DNA from: Microbacteriaceae bacterium
Lineage (GTDB): Bacteria > Actinomycetota > Actinomycetes > Actinomycetales > Microbacteriaceae
DNA: 64,000 nt
Direction: 5' to 3'
Assembly (NCBI GenBank): GCA_947373155.1
Contig: CANBWO010000007.1
Span: 1-64,000, forward strand
In this document: one piece after another, positions 1 through 10,212 of the stretch
Numbering within the stretch: the stretch's first letter is position 1
Layout of the letters: every line of letters starts with the position of its first letter
Translations under genes and position numbers: made by a program
The notes under the pieces: generated by a model
Told to the model about the DNA's origin: nothing
Databases searched by the model: none
What the model saw: the letters and a program-made list of their open reading frames with translations, nothing else

Positions 1-31
1 TTCAGGCGCAATCAACTTGTTGCGCAAAATG

Positions 32-59
32 AAAAACCCCACCGCTTGGTGGGGTTTTT
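32..59. terminator. Putative intrinsic terminator hairpin
   Basis: aaaaaccccacc-gctt-ggtggggttttt near-perfect inverted repeat. Confidence 0.65.
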
Positions 60-147
60 CATTTCTGGTAGGCCCCGTCGGGCTCGACGCCCTATTCGCT
101 TCGCGAACAGGGTCCCAGTCGGTTCTCGCCTCGACGCGAACCAAAAA

Positions 148-174
148 TAAAAACCCCACCAAAGGTGAGGTTTT
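148..174 (-). terminator. Putative intrinsic terminator downstream of tRNA-Lys
   Basis: aaaaccccacc-aaa-ggtgaggtttt inverted repeat with flanking A/T tracts. Confidence 0.6.
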
Positions 175-180
175 CATTTC

Positions 181-257
181 TGGTAGGCCCCGTCGGGCTC
201 GAACCGACGACCCACGGATTAAAAGTCCGTTGCTCTAACCAACTGAGCTAGAGGCCC
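181..257 (-). tRNA. tRNA-Lys (anticodon TTT), CCA encoded
   Basis: Reverse complement gggcctctagctcagttggttagagcaacggacttttaatccgtgggtcgtcggttcgagcccgacggggcctacca folds as a cloverleaf; anticodon loop cttttaa. Confidence 0.95.
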
Positions 258-454
258 ATGTGCGCCAAAGTTTCTGACACAACTTGAAAGAGTTTACCAG
301 CAACTGTTTGGGCGTGCATTCGAACAATAGTTTTGCACTGCACGAATGTCCGACACGCGTCAATAGTGGTAGCACCATACAAAACGATCGCGGTTTTTGG
401 CTGGGTGCTTCTATTGGGGCAACGGGTAATTTCCCGGAACTAAAAGGAGAGATT

Positions 455-1093
455 ATGTCTTTTAACAAGAATTCAAAGACCCTCAGCGCTGTAGCCGCTT
501 TGGGAGCAACCGCAATGCTACTCATCGGCTCGCTTAGCTCTGCCTCGGCTGCCGAGAGCAAGTCCTCGGACTCCAAGGAATCTAAGCCAGTTTGCGTGGA
601 AGGTCAGCGCAACATTGGAACCGTTCTGGCTCCAATTTGTGTTGCAAATGGCGCAAGCGCATACGAGATCGCTGTGAAGCTTGGCTTCACTCCAGCGAAT
701 CCAGTTACTTGGATTGCAAGCCTAAAGGGCGAAAAGGGAGACCAGGGGCTAGTTGGCCCAGTTGGCCCTCAAGGCGCTACCGGCCCTCAGGGTGTATCAG
801 GTGATGTAGGTCCTCGTGGTGAGCAAGGCGTCATTGGCCTAACTGGCCTCCAGGGAACCAAGGGCGACAAGGGAGACACTGGAGCTGCAGGAGCGGCTGG
901 TGCAAAGGGCGACAAGGGCGACACTGGAGCAGCTGGCGCAGATGCCAATGTAATCGGCACCGCTTGTTCGTTCGACACCGGTTCCGGCGAGCACGCCAAG
1001 CACCACACCGGCGTCTGGGGCTTCGACAAGATCAACAACGGTTTTGCAGCCTACGGTTGCATCTTGGCCGGAAACGACCAGGGCGACGACTAA
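455..1093 (+). CDS. Secreted collagen-like (Gly-X-Y repeat) protein
   Basis: ATG at 455 preceded by aaaggagag RBS; signal peptide MSFNKNSKTLSAVAALGATAMLLIGSLSSASA; about 24 consecutive G-X-Y triplets (GEKGDQGLVGPVGPQGATGPQG...GDKGDTGAAGAD). Confidence 0.85.
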   Translation: MSFNKNSKTLSAVAALGATAMLLIGSLSSASAAESKSSDSKESKPVCVEGQRNIGTVLAPICVANGASAYEIAVKLGFTPANPVTWIASLKGEKGDQGLVGPVGPQGATGPQGVSGDVGPRGEQGVIGLTGLQGTKGDKGDTGAAGAAGAKGDKGDTGAAGADANVIGTACSFDTGSGEHAKHHTGVWGFDKINNGFAAYGCILAGNDQGDD

Positions 1094-1109
1094 ACCTCGA
1101 AACCAAACA

Positions 1110-1140
1110 AAGAGCCAGTCCTTCGGGGCTGGCTCTTTCA
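1110..1140 (+). terminator. Intrinsic terminator after collagen-like gene
   Basis: aaagagccagtccttcggggctggctctttcattt hairpin plus T-rich tail. Confidence 0.7.
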
Positions 1141-1382
1141 TTTGTTCGGCTAGCCACCCGCGCCACGCCGAGCCTTTAGCGGTTATTCGGTTGTCACTAT
1201 GCTCGCCAAAACCAGCTCGAAACCTGTGCTTTTATTGCATCAAGGACGGCAACCAGAAGGCTACTGGCAAAGACCCCGAAACGTCGGCATTTTTGCAGTC
1301 GGTTCTCTAGGCAACAACTTGGAGCGCTTCTGAGTTGAAGGTTAGGAATCAAAAGCTAAAGTGGCTGACGTTTCCTTTTTAA

Positions 1383-2852
1383 CTACCAACTCTGGGTAGC
1401 GGCAACCGCAGCCAGCCATCGCTGATATTGCAGGTGGTTGATTTTCTCCGGTTCAAAGCGATCTCCGGCAACCGCAACCAGTTCGGTTTTGTCTTTCCAG
1501 ACTCCCGCGCCCAATCCTGCCAAATACGCAGCCCCAAGACCTGTGGTGTCCAAGTTGGCCGGTCTCTCCACGGGAATCGCCAGTACGTTCGCCTGGGTCT
1601 GTACCAGCAGGTTGCTGCCTGCGGCCCCTCCGTCGGTTTTGAGTCGCTTTAGCGCTATTCCACTGCTGGCAGCCATGGCATCCACCAGGGCACGAACACT
1701 AAAAGCGATCGACTCCAAAGTGGCTCGGGCAACGTGACCGCGGCTGGTACCTCGAGTGATACCCAACAGCGAGCCTCTAACATTCGGGTCCCAGAACGGT
1801 GCGCCAAGGCCGCTAAGGGCCGGCACAAAAAACACGCCATCGCTGTTTGGTTCGGTGAGGGCCAGGGCATCAACATCGCTGGCTTTTTGAATAATGCCAA
1901 GACCGTCGCGCAACCATTGCACCGCAGCCCCGGCGATAAAAACCGACCCCTCGAGCGCGTAGGCTCGCTCGCCATTCGCGCCCAGGTATGCCACGGTTGC
2001 CAAAAGTTTTGGGTCGCGGCTAAGCACCTTATCGCCCGTGTTCTGCAGCAAGAAGGCCCCGGTGCCATAGGTGCACTTGGCGTCGCCAACTTCAAACCCA
2101 AGGTGGCCAAAGAGCGCGGCCTGCTGATCCCCGGCGCAACCCGTCACGGGTGCACTAATGCCTAGGAAGTGCTCCGGATCGCTGCTAGCCAAGTGCCCCC
2201 AACTAGGAACAATGGTTGGCAAAGCCTGCAGTGGTACCTCAAACAGCTCCAGCAGCTGCGAATCCCAACTCATTGAACGGATGTTCATTAACTGGGTGCG
2301 GCTGGCGTTGGTGGCATCGGTGATGTGGGCGGCACCACCGGAGATGCGAGCAATCAAATACGAATCAACCGTTCCAATTGCTGCCTGACCCGAGTCGATG
2401 CTGCGCCAAGTCTTTGGATCGTTTCGTTTCACCCACAAAATCTTGCTAGACGAAAAATAAGGGTCCAGTGGCAGCCCCGTTGCTTGGCGCACCCATTCCC
2501 GAGCATCCTCAAACTTGGCATCGGTTAGTAAATCGGCGGTTCGGCGATCCTGCCAAACAATAGCCTTGCGCGGTGCCTGCAAAGTTGTACGGTTCCAAAA
2601 AACCGCGGTCTCACGCTGGTTAGTAATGCCAATGGCTCCAACGGCGTCGGCGGTTACTCCGGCTGCCTCCAGGGCTCCCGACACGGCCGCCAGGGTTGCT
2701 TGCCAGATTTGTTCGGGGTCGTGCTCCACCCAACCGGGTTGCGGAAAATGCTGTTCGAACTCGCTGTATCCGCGCCCCACCGCAACCGAATCGGCCCCAA
2801 CCAGCTGGGCAGTAACACCCGTGGTTCCCGCATCGATGCTCAGAATCAACAT
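1383..2852 (-). CDS. glpK: Glycerol kinase
   Basis: MLILSIDAGTTGVTAQLV... FGGY kinase motifs; YGTGAFLLQNTG; GGAAGSNLLVQTQANVLAIPVERP. Confidence 0.93.
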   Translation of the reverse strand: MLILSIDAGTTGVTAQLVGADSVAVGRGYSEFEQHFPQPGWVEHDPEQIWQATLAAVSGALEAAGVTADAVGAIGITNQRETAVFWNRTTLQAPRKAIVWQDRRTADLLTDAKFEDAREWVRQATGLPLDPYFSSSKILWVKRNDPKTWRSIDSGQAAIGTVDSYLIARISGGAAHITDATNASRTQLMNIRSMSWDSQLLELFEVPLQALPTIVPSWGHLASSDPEHFLGISAPVTGCAGDQQAALFGHLGFEVGDAKCTYGTGAFLLQNTGDKVLSRDPKLLATVAYLGANGERAYALEGSVFIAGAAVQWLRDGLGIIQKASDVDALALTEPNSDGVFFVPALSGLGAPFWDPNVRGSLLGITRGTSRGHVARATLESIAFSVRALVDAMAASSGIALKRLKTDGGAAGSNLLVQTQANVLAIPVERPANLDTTGLGAAYLAGLGAGVWKDKTELVAVAGDRFEPEKINHLQYQRWLAAVAATQSW

Positions 2853-2856
2853 GACT

Positions 2857-3744
2857 CTAGTGTTGCATTGGTTCGTAGGGAACCATAGCCTCTTTAGATT
2901 TTTTGGTCGGCCATTCAACCACCAACATCGATGCAAAAAGCAATACTCCACCAATAACTGTCTTGGGCTGCAGCACTTCTTGACCGGCCCAAACGGCGAT
3001 GATGGCGGTGAACACCACCTCGAAGGTTAGGTAGATAGAGACTCGGCTGCTGTCCATGATTCCCTGTGCCCAGGTCTGAACGAAAAACGCCACGGCGGTG
3101 CTGAGAACAGCCGTAAAAACAATGGCAAACCAGCCGCTGAAACCTACCGGGGCGGTGTAGCCGTCGGTTAGCGATAAAGCGGTGCAGAGCACGCCCACAA
3201 CCGCCAGCTGAATCACAGTGAGGGCGTATGGATCTTCGCCCGGGCTCCAAACCGAGAGACCAAAAATATGCAGGGCAAAGAACAAACCGCAAGCCACCAC
3301 CCAGAGCTGCGCGGCCTCAAAACTCACTCCGTTGATACTTATGAACGCCAAGCCTGCGGTGGCCAAAACCACTCCGGCAATAACCTGTCTGCTGATTCGC
3401 TTGCGCAGCAGCGCCCAGGTTAGTAGAGGCACGAACACCACGTATAGGCCGGTTAGAAATCCGGTGATGGCGGCGGTGGTCACGGCAAGTCCAATAGTTT
3501 GGGTCACGTAGGCAATGCCCAGCAGCAAGCCAAGACCAATTCCCTTGAGTAAAAGTTTTCCCCTGAGTTGGCCCAGCACCTTTGGTTTGGCGGCGATCAT
3601 TACTGCGGTAGCCAGCATGAATCGCGTACCCAGAAAGTCGTACAACGGCTGTGTTTCGATTGCGTCCTTCATGAGGACAAATGCCCCGCCCCAAACCGCG
3701 GCTACGGCAATCAAAGCTAGGGGAGCAAAGCGGGCTGATTTCAC
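2857..3744 (-). CDS. EamA/DMT superfamily transporter
   Basis: About 10 hydrophobic segments; LIAVAAVWGGAFVLMKDAIE start typical of EamA; C-terminal QEVLQPKTVIGGVLLFASMLVVE. Confidence 0.85.
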   Translation of the reverse strand: MKSARFAPLALIAVAAVWGGAFVLMKDAIETQPLYDFLGTRFMLATAVMIAAKPKVLGQLRGKLLLKGIGLGLLLGIAYVTQTIGLAVTTAAITGFLTGLYVVFVPLLTWALLRKRISRQVIAGVVLATAGLAFISINGVSFEAAQLWVVACGLFFALHIFGLSVWSPGEDPYALTVIQLAVVGVLCTALSLTDGYTAPVGFSGWFAIVFTAVLSTAVAFFVQTWAQGIMDSSRVSIYLTFEVVFTAIIAVWAGQEVLQPKTVIGGVLLFASMLVVEWPTKKSKEAMVPYEPMQH

Positions 3745-3757
3745 CTAAGCGAGTCTA

Positions 3758-5287
3758 TTAGCGTTGACCCGTTGCCACGTATTTCACCATCGATGGAAAA
3801 ACGAAACCGTGCATTGGCCAAACGCTCCACCAATAGGCGTGACCAAGCAGGCCCTTTGGCGCGTAAACGGCTCGCTGAACCACGCGGGTTTTGCCATCCA
3901 TGGTCTTATCGATCTTCCATTCCAGCCAGGCCAGTCCGGGCATAACCATCTCGGCTCTAAGCCTTAGCAGCGCGACCGGGCTCGATGCGGTGGGCCTTTC
4001 GATTGCCTCTACTCGCCAGAAATCTAGCGATTCGCCTTCCATTAGGTGGTTTGGGTCTCGTCTTCCGCGTCTAAGACCCGCGCCTCCAAGCAGTTTGTCG
4101 GCTATTCCTCGAAGCCGCCAAGCCCAGGTGGCTGTGGAATACCCGTTGTCGCCACCAATCGACTCTGCTCTGGCCCAAACGGCCTCGATTGACTCGCCGG
4201 TCAGCACCTCGCGTACATCGGTGTAGAGCGATCCACCGGCCCAGTCCGGGTCGGTGGGCAGCGGGTCCGATGGAGCTCCTGGGAAAGAGGCATTGGACCA
4301 ACTGGTTTCCACGTTGGCTTCTTTGATTCGTTTTAGGGCAAGTTGCACTGCCCTCGGGAACTCGGTGAGGCCGCCTTCCGGGTCTGGAATCAGTTTGCGG
4401 ATTTCATCGTTGCGGGCAACCACCTCGTTTTTGAGGCTGGCCACCAGGCGCTTTGCCAAAGTGAAAGGCACTGGGGTAACCAAGCCCACCCAGCCGCTGG
4501 AAAGCTTTGGGGTCAAAACCGGAATCGGAATGATGATGCGTTTTCTTAGGCCAGCCGACAACGCATACTGCTGCATCATGTCTTTATAGGTGTAAACGTT
4601 TGGTCCACCGATGTCGTAGTCGCCGGAAACATAACTTGGCAGCGCCGCCGCGCCCACCAGATACCTCAGCACGTCTCGAATGGCGATCGGTTGGATTCTG
4701 GTTTCCACCCACTTGGGAGTGGTCATAATTGGCAGACGCTCGGTTAGGTATCGCAGCATCTCAAAGCTGGCCGAACCCGAACCAATCACCACTCCGGCGC
4801 GCAGTTCAATGGTTGGAACGCCAGATGCCCTCAGGATTTCGCCCACTTCGGCACGGGATTGCAGGTGTGCCGAAAGGCTCTGTGGCCGCTGGTCAACCAT
4901 TCCGCCTAAGTAAATAAGCCTGCGAACCTTGGCCTGCTTGGCAAGTCTTGCAAACGCGCCGGCCATGGTGCTTTCTTCGGCTTCAAAGTCGTTCTTGCTC
5001 ATCAGTGAGTGCAATAGATAGTAGGCAACATTGATGCCCGCGAGCGCTTCGGCCAATACTGCCTCGCTAGTGGCATCGCCTTCTATGATCTCTACCTGAC
5101 TAAACCACTCGTGATCTTTCAGGCGGCTAGCGTGCCTGGCCAAGATGCGCACACGATAGCCACGAAGCAGTAGTTCGCGAATCAGTCGGCCACCAATGTA
5201 GCCGGTGGCGCCCGTTACAAGACAGAGCGCGGGAGAGCCATCGCTGCTTTGCAACATTGGTAGGTCAAAAGCTAAAGACTGAGACAT
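3758..5287 (-). CDS. NAD(P)-binding SDR-like protein with C-terminal DUF2867-like domain
   Basis: Rossmann motif LVTGATGYIGGRLIRELL; C-terminal region resembles DUF2867-containing fusions. Confidence 0.8.
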   Translation of the reverse strand: MSQSLAFDLPMLQSSDGSPALCLVTGATGYIGGRLIRELLLRGYRVRILARHASRLKDHEWFSQVEIIEGDATSEAVLAEALAGINVAYYLLHSLMSKNDFEAEESTMAGAFARLAKQAKVRRLIYLGGMVDQRPQSLSAHLQSRAEVGEILRASGVPTIELRAGVVIGSGSASFEMLRYLTERLPIMTTPKWVETRIQPIAIRDVLRYLVGAAALPSYVSGDYDIGGPNVYTYKDMMQQYALSAGLRKRIIIPIPVLTPKLSSGWVGLVTPVPFTLAKRLVASLKNEVVARNDEIRKLIPDPEGGLTEFPRAVQLALKRIKEANVETSWSNASFPGAPSDPLPTDPDWAGGSLYTDVREVLTGESIEAVWARAESIGGDNGYSTATWAWRLRGIADKLLGGAGLRRGRRDPNHLMEGESLDFWRVEAIERPTASSPVALLRLRAEMVMPGLAWLEWKIDKTMDGKTRVVQRAVYAPKGLLGHAYWWSVWPMHGFVFPSMVKYVATGQR

Positions 5288-5327
5288 CGGCGACTCCTTT
5301 GTGGTTCAAGCCAGCCGGCCTCAACCT

Positions 5328-6269
5328 TTATTCCGCAATGAAAGGAGCGTAGTCCTCGATTGCCACAATCTTGCGCTTGTGACCAGGTGTTGCCGGCGTT
5401 AGGTGGACCACCATCAGGTGCCCAGGTTTTAGTGCACGGCCCTCGTGAAGCCGAATCTCCTGGCCAGCATCGCCGTAACTAGACACCGCATCCAGAATGC
5501 TGGGCAGGCTGGGTCGGTGGCTGCAAAGCACGCTGGGGCGTCCGTCATCGATGATGTCGTGCACCACTTTATTGGTTCGAGCCGGACCATTGCTGGAACC
5601 CAGTTCGCTCAGTTGATGGCGTTCAATTACTGGTATTTTGCGGCTGATTGCAAATGGAGCAACTGTCTCGTAACAACGAAGCCAAGGAGAGCTAAAGATT
5701 CGCTTAATTCCAAAGGCGCCCAGAATCGGTGCAATCGATTTTGCTTGGCTGAACCCAATCGGGAGCAACGGACGCTTACCGTCTGGGCCAGACCAATCTG
5801 TGCGGGGAGTGGCCTTGGCGTGGCGAAGCAAAATGAATGGCTTGGTTCTAAGCAAGCCGCGCTTGTGGTACTCAACCAGAGTGGCCAAGAACACTTTGTC
5901 GGCGTCGTAGGAGAGCACTTTGGCGGCTTCAATCGGGCTCATCCAAAGCACTTCGTCTACTTCTTCGTGAGGAACAAACTTGCTCTTGGCAAGGGCCGAA
6001 TCGGTCACGCGAGCGGCCCAGATGTGAACCTCTTTTGGCTGGCCGTTTGGCAGCGTATAGTGCTGCGCTCCCAGGCTGATGCCGAGGCGAATCTTTAGCC
6101 CGGTCTCTTCTAAAACCTCGCGAACAGCGGTCTGCGGAAGCACTTCGCCCGGGTCAAGTTTCCCCTTGGCCCAGCCGTAATCGTCGTATCGCCCGCGGTG
6201 GATCAGGCCCACCATTAGGTGACCGTCTTTTTCTCGCCAAAGCACAGCACCCGCCGCGTAAACAGTCAT
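5328..6269 (-). CDS. NUDIX hydrolase / histidine phosphatase fusion (MutT1-like)
   Basis: N-terminal Nudix box GKLDPGEVLPQTAVREVLEETGL; C-terminal RHAKATPRTDWSGPDGKRPL phosphohistidine motif. Confidence 0.88.
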   Translation of the reverse strand: MTVYAAGAVLWREKDGHLMVGLIHRGRYDDYGWAKGKLDPGEVLPQTAVREVLEETGLKIRLGISLGAQHYTLPNGQPKEVHIWAARVTDSALAKSKFVPHEEVDEVLWMSPIEAAKVLSYDADKVFLATLVEYHKRGLLRTKPFILLRHAKATPRTDWSGPDGKRPLLPIGFSQAKSIAPILGAFGIKRIFSSPWLRCYETVAPFAISRKIPVIERHQLSELGSSNGPARTNKVVHDIIDDGRPSVLCSHRPSLPSILDAVSSYGDAGQEIRLHEGRALKPGHLMVVHLTPATPGHKRKIVAIEDYAPFIAE

Positions 6270-8395
6270 TACTTGCGGGCTCCGCGCTTTGCGATCACAT
6301 CGTGCATGATCTTGTCTTGCACGTCTACCAGCGGTTTGCCATTTGCATCTTGATAGTGACGGGACCAGTCGCCATCGCTGTCTAGGTGCCAGCTGCTGCT
6401 GCCATCATCCATGCACAGATCAAACAGACCATTCAGTTCCTTGATTTGGTCTGGCGCGACAATTCGAACTAGAGCCTCAACGCGGCGGTCTAGGTTGCGG
6501 TGCATCATGTCTGCCGAGCCAATGAATACCGCAGGGTCTCCGCCACCGGCAAAGGTGAACACGCGACTGTGCTCGAGGTAGCGGCCCAGAACTGAACGAA
6601 CCTTGATGGTCTTGCTCAGGCCAGGAACACCCGGACGAAGCGAACACATACCACGCACCAGAACCTCAACCGGAACCCCAGCCTGCGATGCCTTATAGAG
6701 AGAATCGATGATCTGCTCGTCTACAAGGGAGTTCACCTTCACACGAATCTTGGCAGGCTTTCCGGCCTTGTGGTGAGCGATCTCTCGTTCAATGCGGCTG
6801 GTTAGTCCGTCGCGTACGCCGTTCGGAGAGACCAAAAGGGTCTTGAAAGTGCTGTCCGGAGCAAAGCCGCTCAGGCGGTTGAACAACTTGGTCAGGTCTT
6901 CGCCCAGGCTCTCGCGAGCGCTCAGCAAACCAAAGTCCTCATAGAAACGAGCTGTCTTTGGGTTGTAGTTTCCGGTACCAATGTGACAGTAGCGGCGCAG
7001 GCTGTTGCCCTCCTGGCGAATCACAAGGGAGAGCTTGCAGTGAGTCTTTAGGCCAACGATTCCGTAAACCACGTGAACCCCGGCCTGCTCCAGTTTGCGA
7101 GCCCAGGCGATGTTGTTTTGCTCATCGAAGCGAGCCTTGATTTCAACCAGAGCCAAAACCTGCTTGCCGGCTTCCGCCGCCTGAATCAGGGCGTCCACGA
7201 TTGGGCTGTCTCCGCTGGTGCGGTAAAGCGTTTGCTTAATCGCCAGCACGTTTGGGTCGGCTGCGGCTTGCTCCAAGAATGCCTGCACGCTAGTGGTGAA
7301 TGACTCATACGGGTGGTGCAACAGAACTTCGCGCTCGCGCAGCACGCTAAAGATATCGGTCACGCCGTCGTCGCCATCGCTGAGGTAGCGGTTGGTCACT
7401 ACCTGGTGCTGGGCAAAGTGAAGCTCAGGGCGCTTCATGAAGGCCATCTCGCTCAAACCCTTTAGGTCTAGCGGGGCTGGCAAGTGATAAACGTCTTCGT
7501 CTTCAACATCTAGTTCGCGAACCAAGAGCTCAAGCACCTGAGGGTTGATGTCGTTGGCTACCTCGAGTCGAACTGGAGGCCCAAAACGGCGGCGCAGCAG
7601 CTCTTTCTCGAGGGCAATCAGCAGGTTTTCGCCGTCTTCTTCGTCGACCTCAAGGTCTTCGTTGCGGGTGACTCTAAAAGTGTGGTGCTGTAGTACATCC
7701 ATGCCTGGAAATAACATGCCAAGGAACTGGCCGATGATTTCCTCGAGTGGTACAAATCGAGCGTTGGTTGCGCCCGAGTTTCCGGGTACTCGAACAAATC
7801 TTGGCAATAGTGGCGGAACCTTTACTCGGGCAAAGTGCTCCGAACTGGTTTCCGGGTTTGCCAGTACCACGGCCAGGTTCAGGCTAAGGCCACTGATGTA
7901 AGGGAACGGGTGGGCTGGGTCTACCGCCAGAGGAGTTAGCACAGGGAAGATCTGACTCTGGAACTGAAGCTTCAGAGCCTCTTGTTCCTCAGCCGAGAGG
8001 TCGGTCCACTTGAGAAGGTTGATGCCGTGCTTGCTGAGGCCTGGCTCCAACACCTCTACAAAGAGTTTGGCGTGACGCTCTTGAAGGGCATGGGCTTCTT
8101 GGGAAATCTGGGTTAGAACAGCCTGCGGGCTAAGACCGCTGCTTGCTGTAACAGCAAGACCGGTTGCAATGCGACGCTTCAGTCCTGCAACTCGAACCAT
8201 AAAGAATTCGTCTAGGTTGCTGGCAAAGATGCTGGCAAAGTTAAGGCGCTCCAGTAGGAACATGTCTGGGTCTTCGGCGAGTTCTAAAACTCTTTGGTTG
8301 AACTTAAGCCAACTCAGTTCGCGGTCCAGAAAGCGATCTGGGCCAAATTCGCCCTGGTTTTCGGGCATGGTGACAGCCATGGTTTCTTCAGACAT
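6269..8395 (-). CDS. ppk: Polyphosphate kinase (RNA degradosome polyphosphate kinase)
   Basis: [62 protein letters not shown]. Confidence 0.95.
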   Translation of the reverse strand: MSEETMAVTMPENQGEFGPDRFLDRELSWLKFNQRVLELAEDPDMFLLERLNFASIFASNLDEFFMVRVAGLKRRIATGLAVTASSGLSPQAVLTQISQEAHALQERHAKLFVEVLEPGLSKHGINLLKWTDLSAEEQEALKLQFQSQIFPVLTPLAVDPAHPFPYISGLSLNLAVVLANPETSSEHFARVKVPPLLPRFVRVPGNSGATNARFVPLEEIIGQFLGMLFPGMDVLQHHTFRVTRNEDLEVDEEDGENLLIALEKELLRRRFGPPVRLEVANDINPQVLELLVRELDVEDEDVYHLPAPLDLKGLSEMAFMKRPELHFAQHQVVTNRYLSDGDDGVTDIFSVLREREVLLHHPYESFTTSVQAFLEQAAADPNVLAIKQTLYRTSGDSPIVDALIQAAEAGKQVLALVEIKARFDEQNNIAWARKLEQAGVHVVYGIVGLKTHCKLSLVIRQEGNSLRRYCHIGTGNYNPKTARFYEDFGLLSARESLGEDLTKLFNRLSGFAPDSTFKTLLVSPNGVRDGLTSRIEREIAHHKAGKPAKIRVKVNSLVDEQIIDSLYKASQAGVPVEVLVRGMCSLRPGVPGLSKTIKVRSVLGRYLEHSRVFTFAGGGDPAVFIGSADMMHRNLDRRVEALVRIVAPDQIKELNGLFDLCMDDGSSSWHLDSDGDWSRHYQDANGKPLVDVQDKIMHDVIAKRGARK

Positions 8396-8457
8396 AACTA
8401 AATCCTGCCATCTTGGCTAAAACTTTTTTGGTTACTAGGTTTCTTAAAAGTGAACAC

Positions 8458-9144
8458 TTAGTACTCGCTGGACGCGTACTCGTTGTCCTCGAGCGAGGTG
8501 TTGAAGCGGTATCCAACATTTCTCACGGTTCCAATCAGTGATTCCAGATCGCCGAGTTTGGCCCTCAACCTACGAATATGAACGTCAACTGTTCTAGTGC
8601 CGCCAAAGTAGTCGTAGCCCCAGACTTCGCTAAGTAACTGTTCGCGGGTAAACACCCGGCCGGTGTGCTGCGCCAAGAACCTAAGCAGCTCAAATTCCTT
8701 GTAGGTCAGGTCTAGCGGTTTTCCATGAACCTTGGCGCTGTAGCTTGCTTCATCAATAACCACACCGCTCGCGCTGATGGTGTCTGGTTTTTCAACGAGT
8801 TTGCCGCGACCAAGCGCGGTTCTAATGCGTGCCTCGATCTCGCCCGGGCCCGCGCTCTCCAAAATAAAGTCAGTGGCACCCCACTCGGCATTTATCGCCG
8901 GCAGCCCGCCCTCGCCCAGAACAATGATTAGTGGGCTGGACATTCCGGTGGTGTTCAACACCTTGGCGAGGGACTTTGCACCAACTAAGTCGTGGCGGGC
9001 ATCCAAGATAACCAGGTCTGCCACCGGGGCGCTAACCAAAGCGGCTGGTTGCGCGGGGATGACTCTTACGCGGTGGCTCAACAATCCCAGCGCAGGCAAC
9101 ACATCGCTGTTCGGCGATGCAGCCAAAACTAGAATCTGTGCCAT
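8458..9144 (-). CDS. glnR: Winged-helix response-regulator-like transcription factor, GlnR-like
   Basis: [31 protein letters not shown]...[22 protein letters not shown] and [12 protein letters not shown] resemble actinobacterial GlnR; OmpR-type winged-helix C terminus. Confidence 0.7.
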   Translation of the reverse strand: MAQILVLAASPNSDVLPALGLLSHRVRVIPAQPAALVSAPVADLVILDARHDLVGAKSLAKVLNTTGMSSPLIIVLGEGGLPAINAEWGATDFILESAGPGEIEARIRTALGRGKLVEKPDTISASGVVIDEASYSAKVHGKPLDLTYKEFELLRFLAQHTGRVFTREQLLSEVWGYDYFGGTRTVDVHIRRLRAKLGDLESLIGTVRNVGYRFNTSLEDNEYASSEY

Positions 9145-9221
9145 TACGCTCCCCACGGGTTTCGACTAGTTTACCGCCTGTTTGCCACAGCGTTTCAATA
9201 GTTCTAGGGCATGATTGACAC

Positions 9222-9479
9222 ATGAGAGCACGCTGGTTTCTGGTCATAGCGCTTTGGATTTCCACAGCGGTCTGTGCCGTGTTGGCAATCCGTTTTGCGC
9301 CAGAGGGCCAAGCGTTCGCTTGGTTCGGCGCAATTCTTGCCGGTTCGGTCGCCACGGTTTCTCTGGTGCACCTGATTAAGGCTTCACCAACCGGGTTTGT
9401 TCGCGAATTGGTTTACGTGGCCGGTGGCAGCTATCTAATCCTCGCTCTGACCAGCATTTACCTCTTTGTAAAAGGTTAG
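9222..9479 (+). CDS. Small membrane protein (hypothetical)
   Basis: 85 aa, three predicted hydrophobic segments; consistent operon position. Confidence 0.6.
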   Translation: MRARWFLVIALWISTAVCAVLAIRFAPEGQAFAWFGAILAGSVATVSLVHLIKASPTGFVRELVYVAGGSYLILALTSIYLFVKG

Positions 9480-9488
9480 AATTCCAAC

Positions 9489-9599
9489 ATGAATCTTCCT
9501 TGGGACATCCTGTTCACCGGCCTCCTGGTTTTGGCCGGCATTGCCATCGCTGCTATTTCTATTTTGGTTTTGGTCAAACTCTTTAAGGGTCAGAAGTAG
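9489..9599 (+). CDS. 36-aa single-TM microprotein (not in supplied ORF track)
   Basis: ATG at 9489: MNLPWDILFTGLLVLAGIAIAAISILVLVKLFKGQK*; sits between 9479 and the next ORF with no spare space. Confidence 0.45.
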   Translation: MNLPWDILFTGLLVLAGIAIAAISILVLVKLFKGQK

Positions 9600-10211
9600 T
9601 TGTTCGTTCTTCCCGACGGGCTTCCAATTGAGCTGACGCCGCTGGCGTTTGTGGTTGGCACGTGGCAGGGCACCGGCGTTATCAGTTATGCCCACCGTCG
9701 AAACGAAAATGACGAACCGATTCAATACGAGTTCAGCCAGAATGTGACCTTCTTTCACAACGGCGAAAACTACCTAACTTACCAATCCACCGCCAAGTTG
9801 CTAGATGAAGCTGGCACCATTCTGCCGAGCGAATTGGGTTACTGGAAACTGGCTCGTCCGGCTGCGGAATACGACCACGGTCCAGGGCTTTTGCCGGGCA
9901 TCGGTGATTCCTTGATTCAAACCCACGATGACCTCGAGGCGCTTCGAAACTCCACTGGAGGGTTCGACATCGAGGCCTCCATCATTCACCCGAGCGGCAT
10001 CAGCGAGCACTATCTGGGAACCGTCAAGGGCGCTCGAATCGATCTGGCTACCGCATTGGGGTCTAGTAGACCCGAGAATTCCAAGGAGTATTCGGGCGGA
10101 AGCCGAGTTTACGGTTTGGTAGAGGGTGCACTGCTTTGGGCCTGGGATATTGCGGCTTTGGGCAACCCGCTAGCTTCGCACGCTTCCGCCCGACTCGAAC
10201 GCGTTCACTAG
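9600..10211 (+). CDS. FABP/nitrobindin-like (DUF1794-type) protein
   Basis: LAFVVGTWQGTGVISYAHR... typical of nitrobindin-like heme-binding domain; TTG start. Confidence 0.7.
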   Translation: MFVLPDGLPIELTPLAFVVGTWQGTGVISYAHRRNENDEPIQYEFSQNVTFFHNGENYLTYQSTAKLLDEAGTILPSELGYWKLARPAAEYDHGPGLLPGIGDSLIQTHDDLEALRNSTGGFDIEASIIHPSGISEHYLGTVKGARIDLATALGSSRPENSKEYSGGSRVYGLVEGALLWAWDIAALGNPLASHASARLERVH

Positions 10212-10212
10212 C

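Noticed and set aside
787-1141. Minus-strand ORFs (83 and 100 aa) opposite the collagen-like repeats
   Set aside because: Pro/Ser/Val-rich antisense translations of Gly-X-Y codons; typical antisense artefact.
1044-1310. ORF of 88 aa on + overlapping the collagen-like gene end
   Set aside because: Overlaps the collagen-like CDS and the terminator; composition looks non-coding.
1199-1333. Short ORF MLAKTSSKPVLLLHQGRQPEGYWQRPRNVGIFAVGSLGNNLERF
   Set aside because: No RBS and no recognisable family; kept only as a note.
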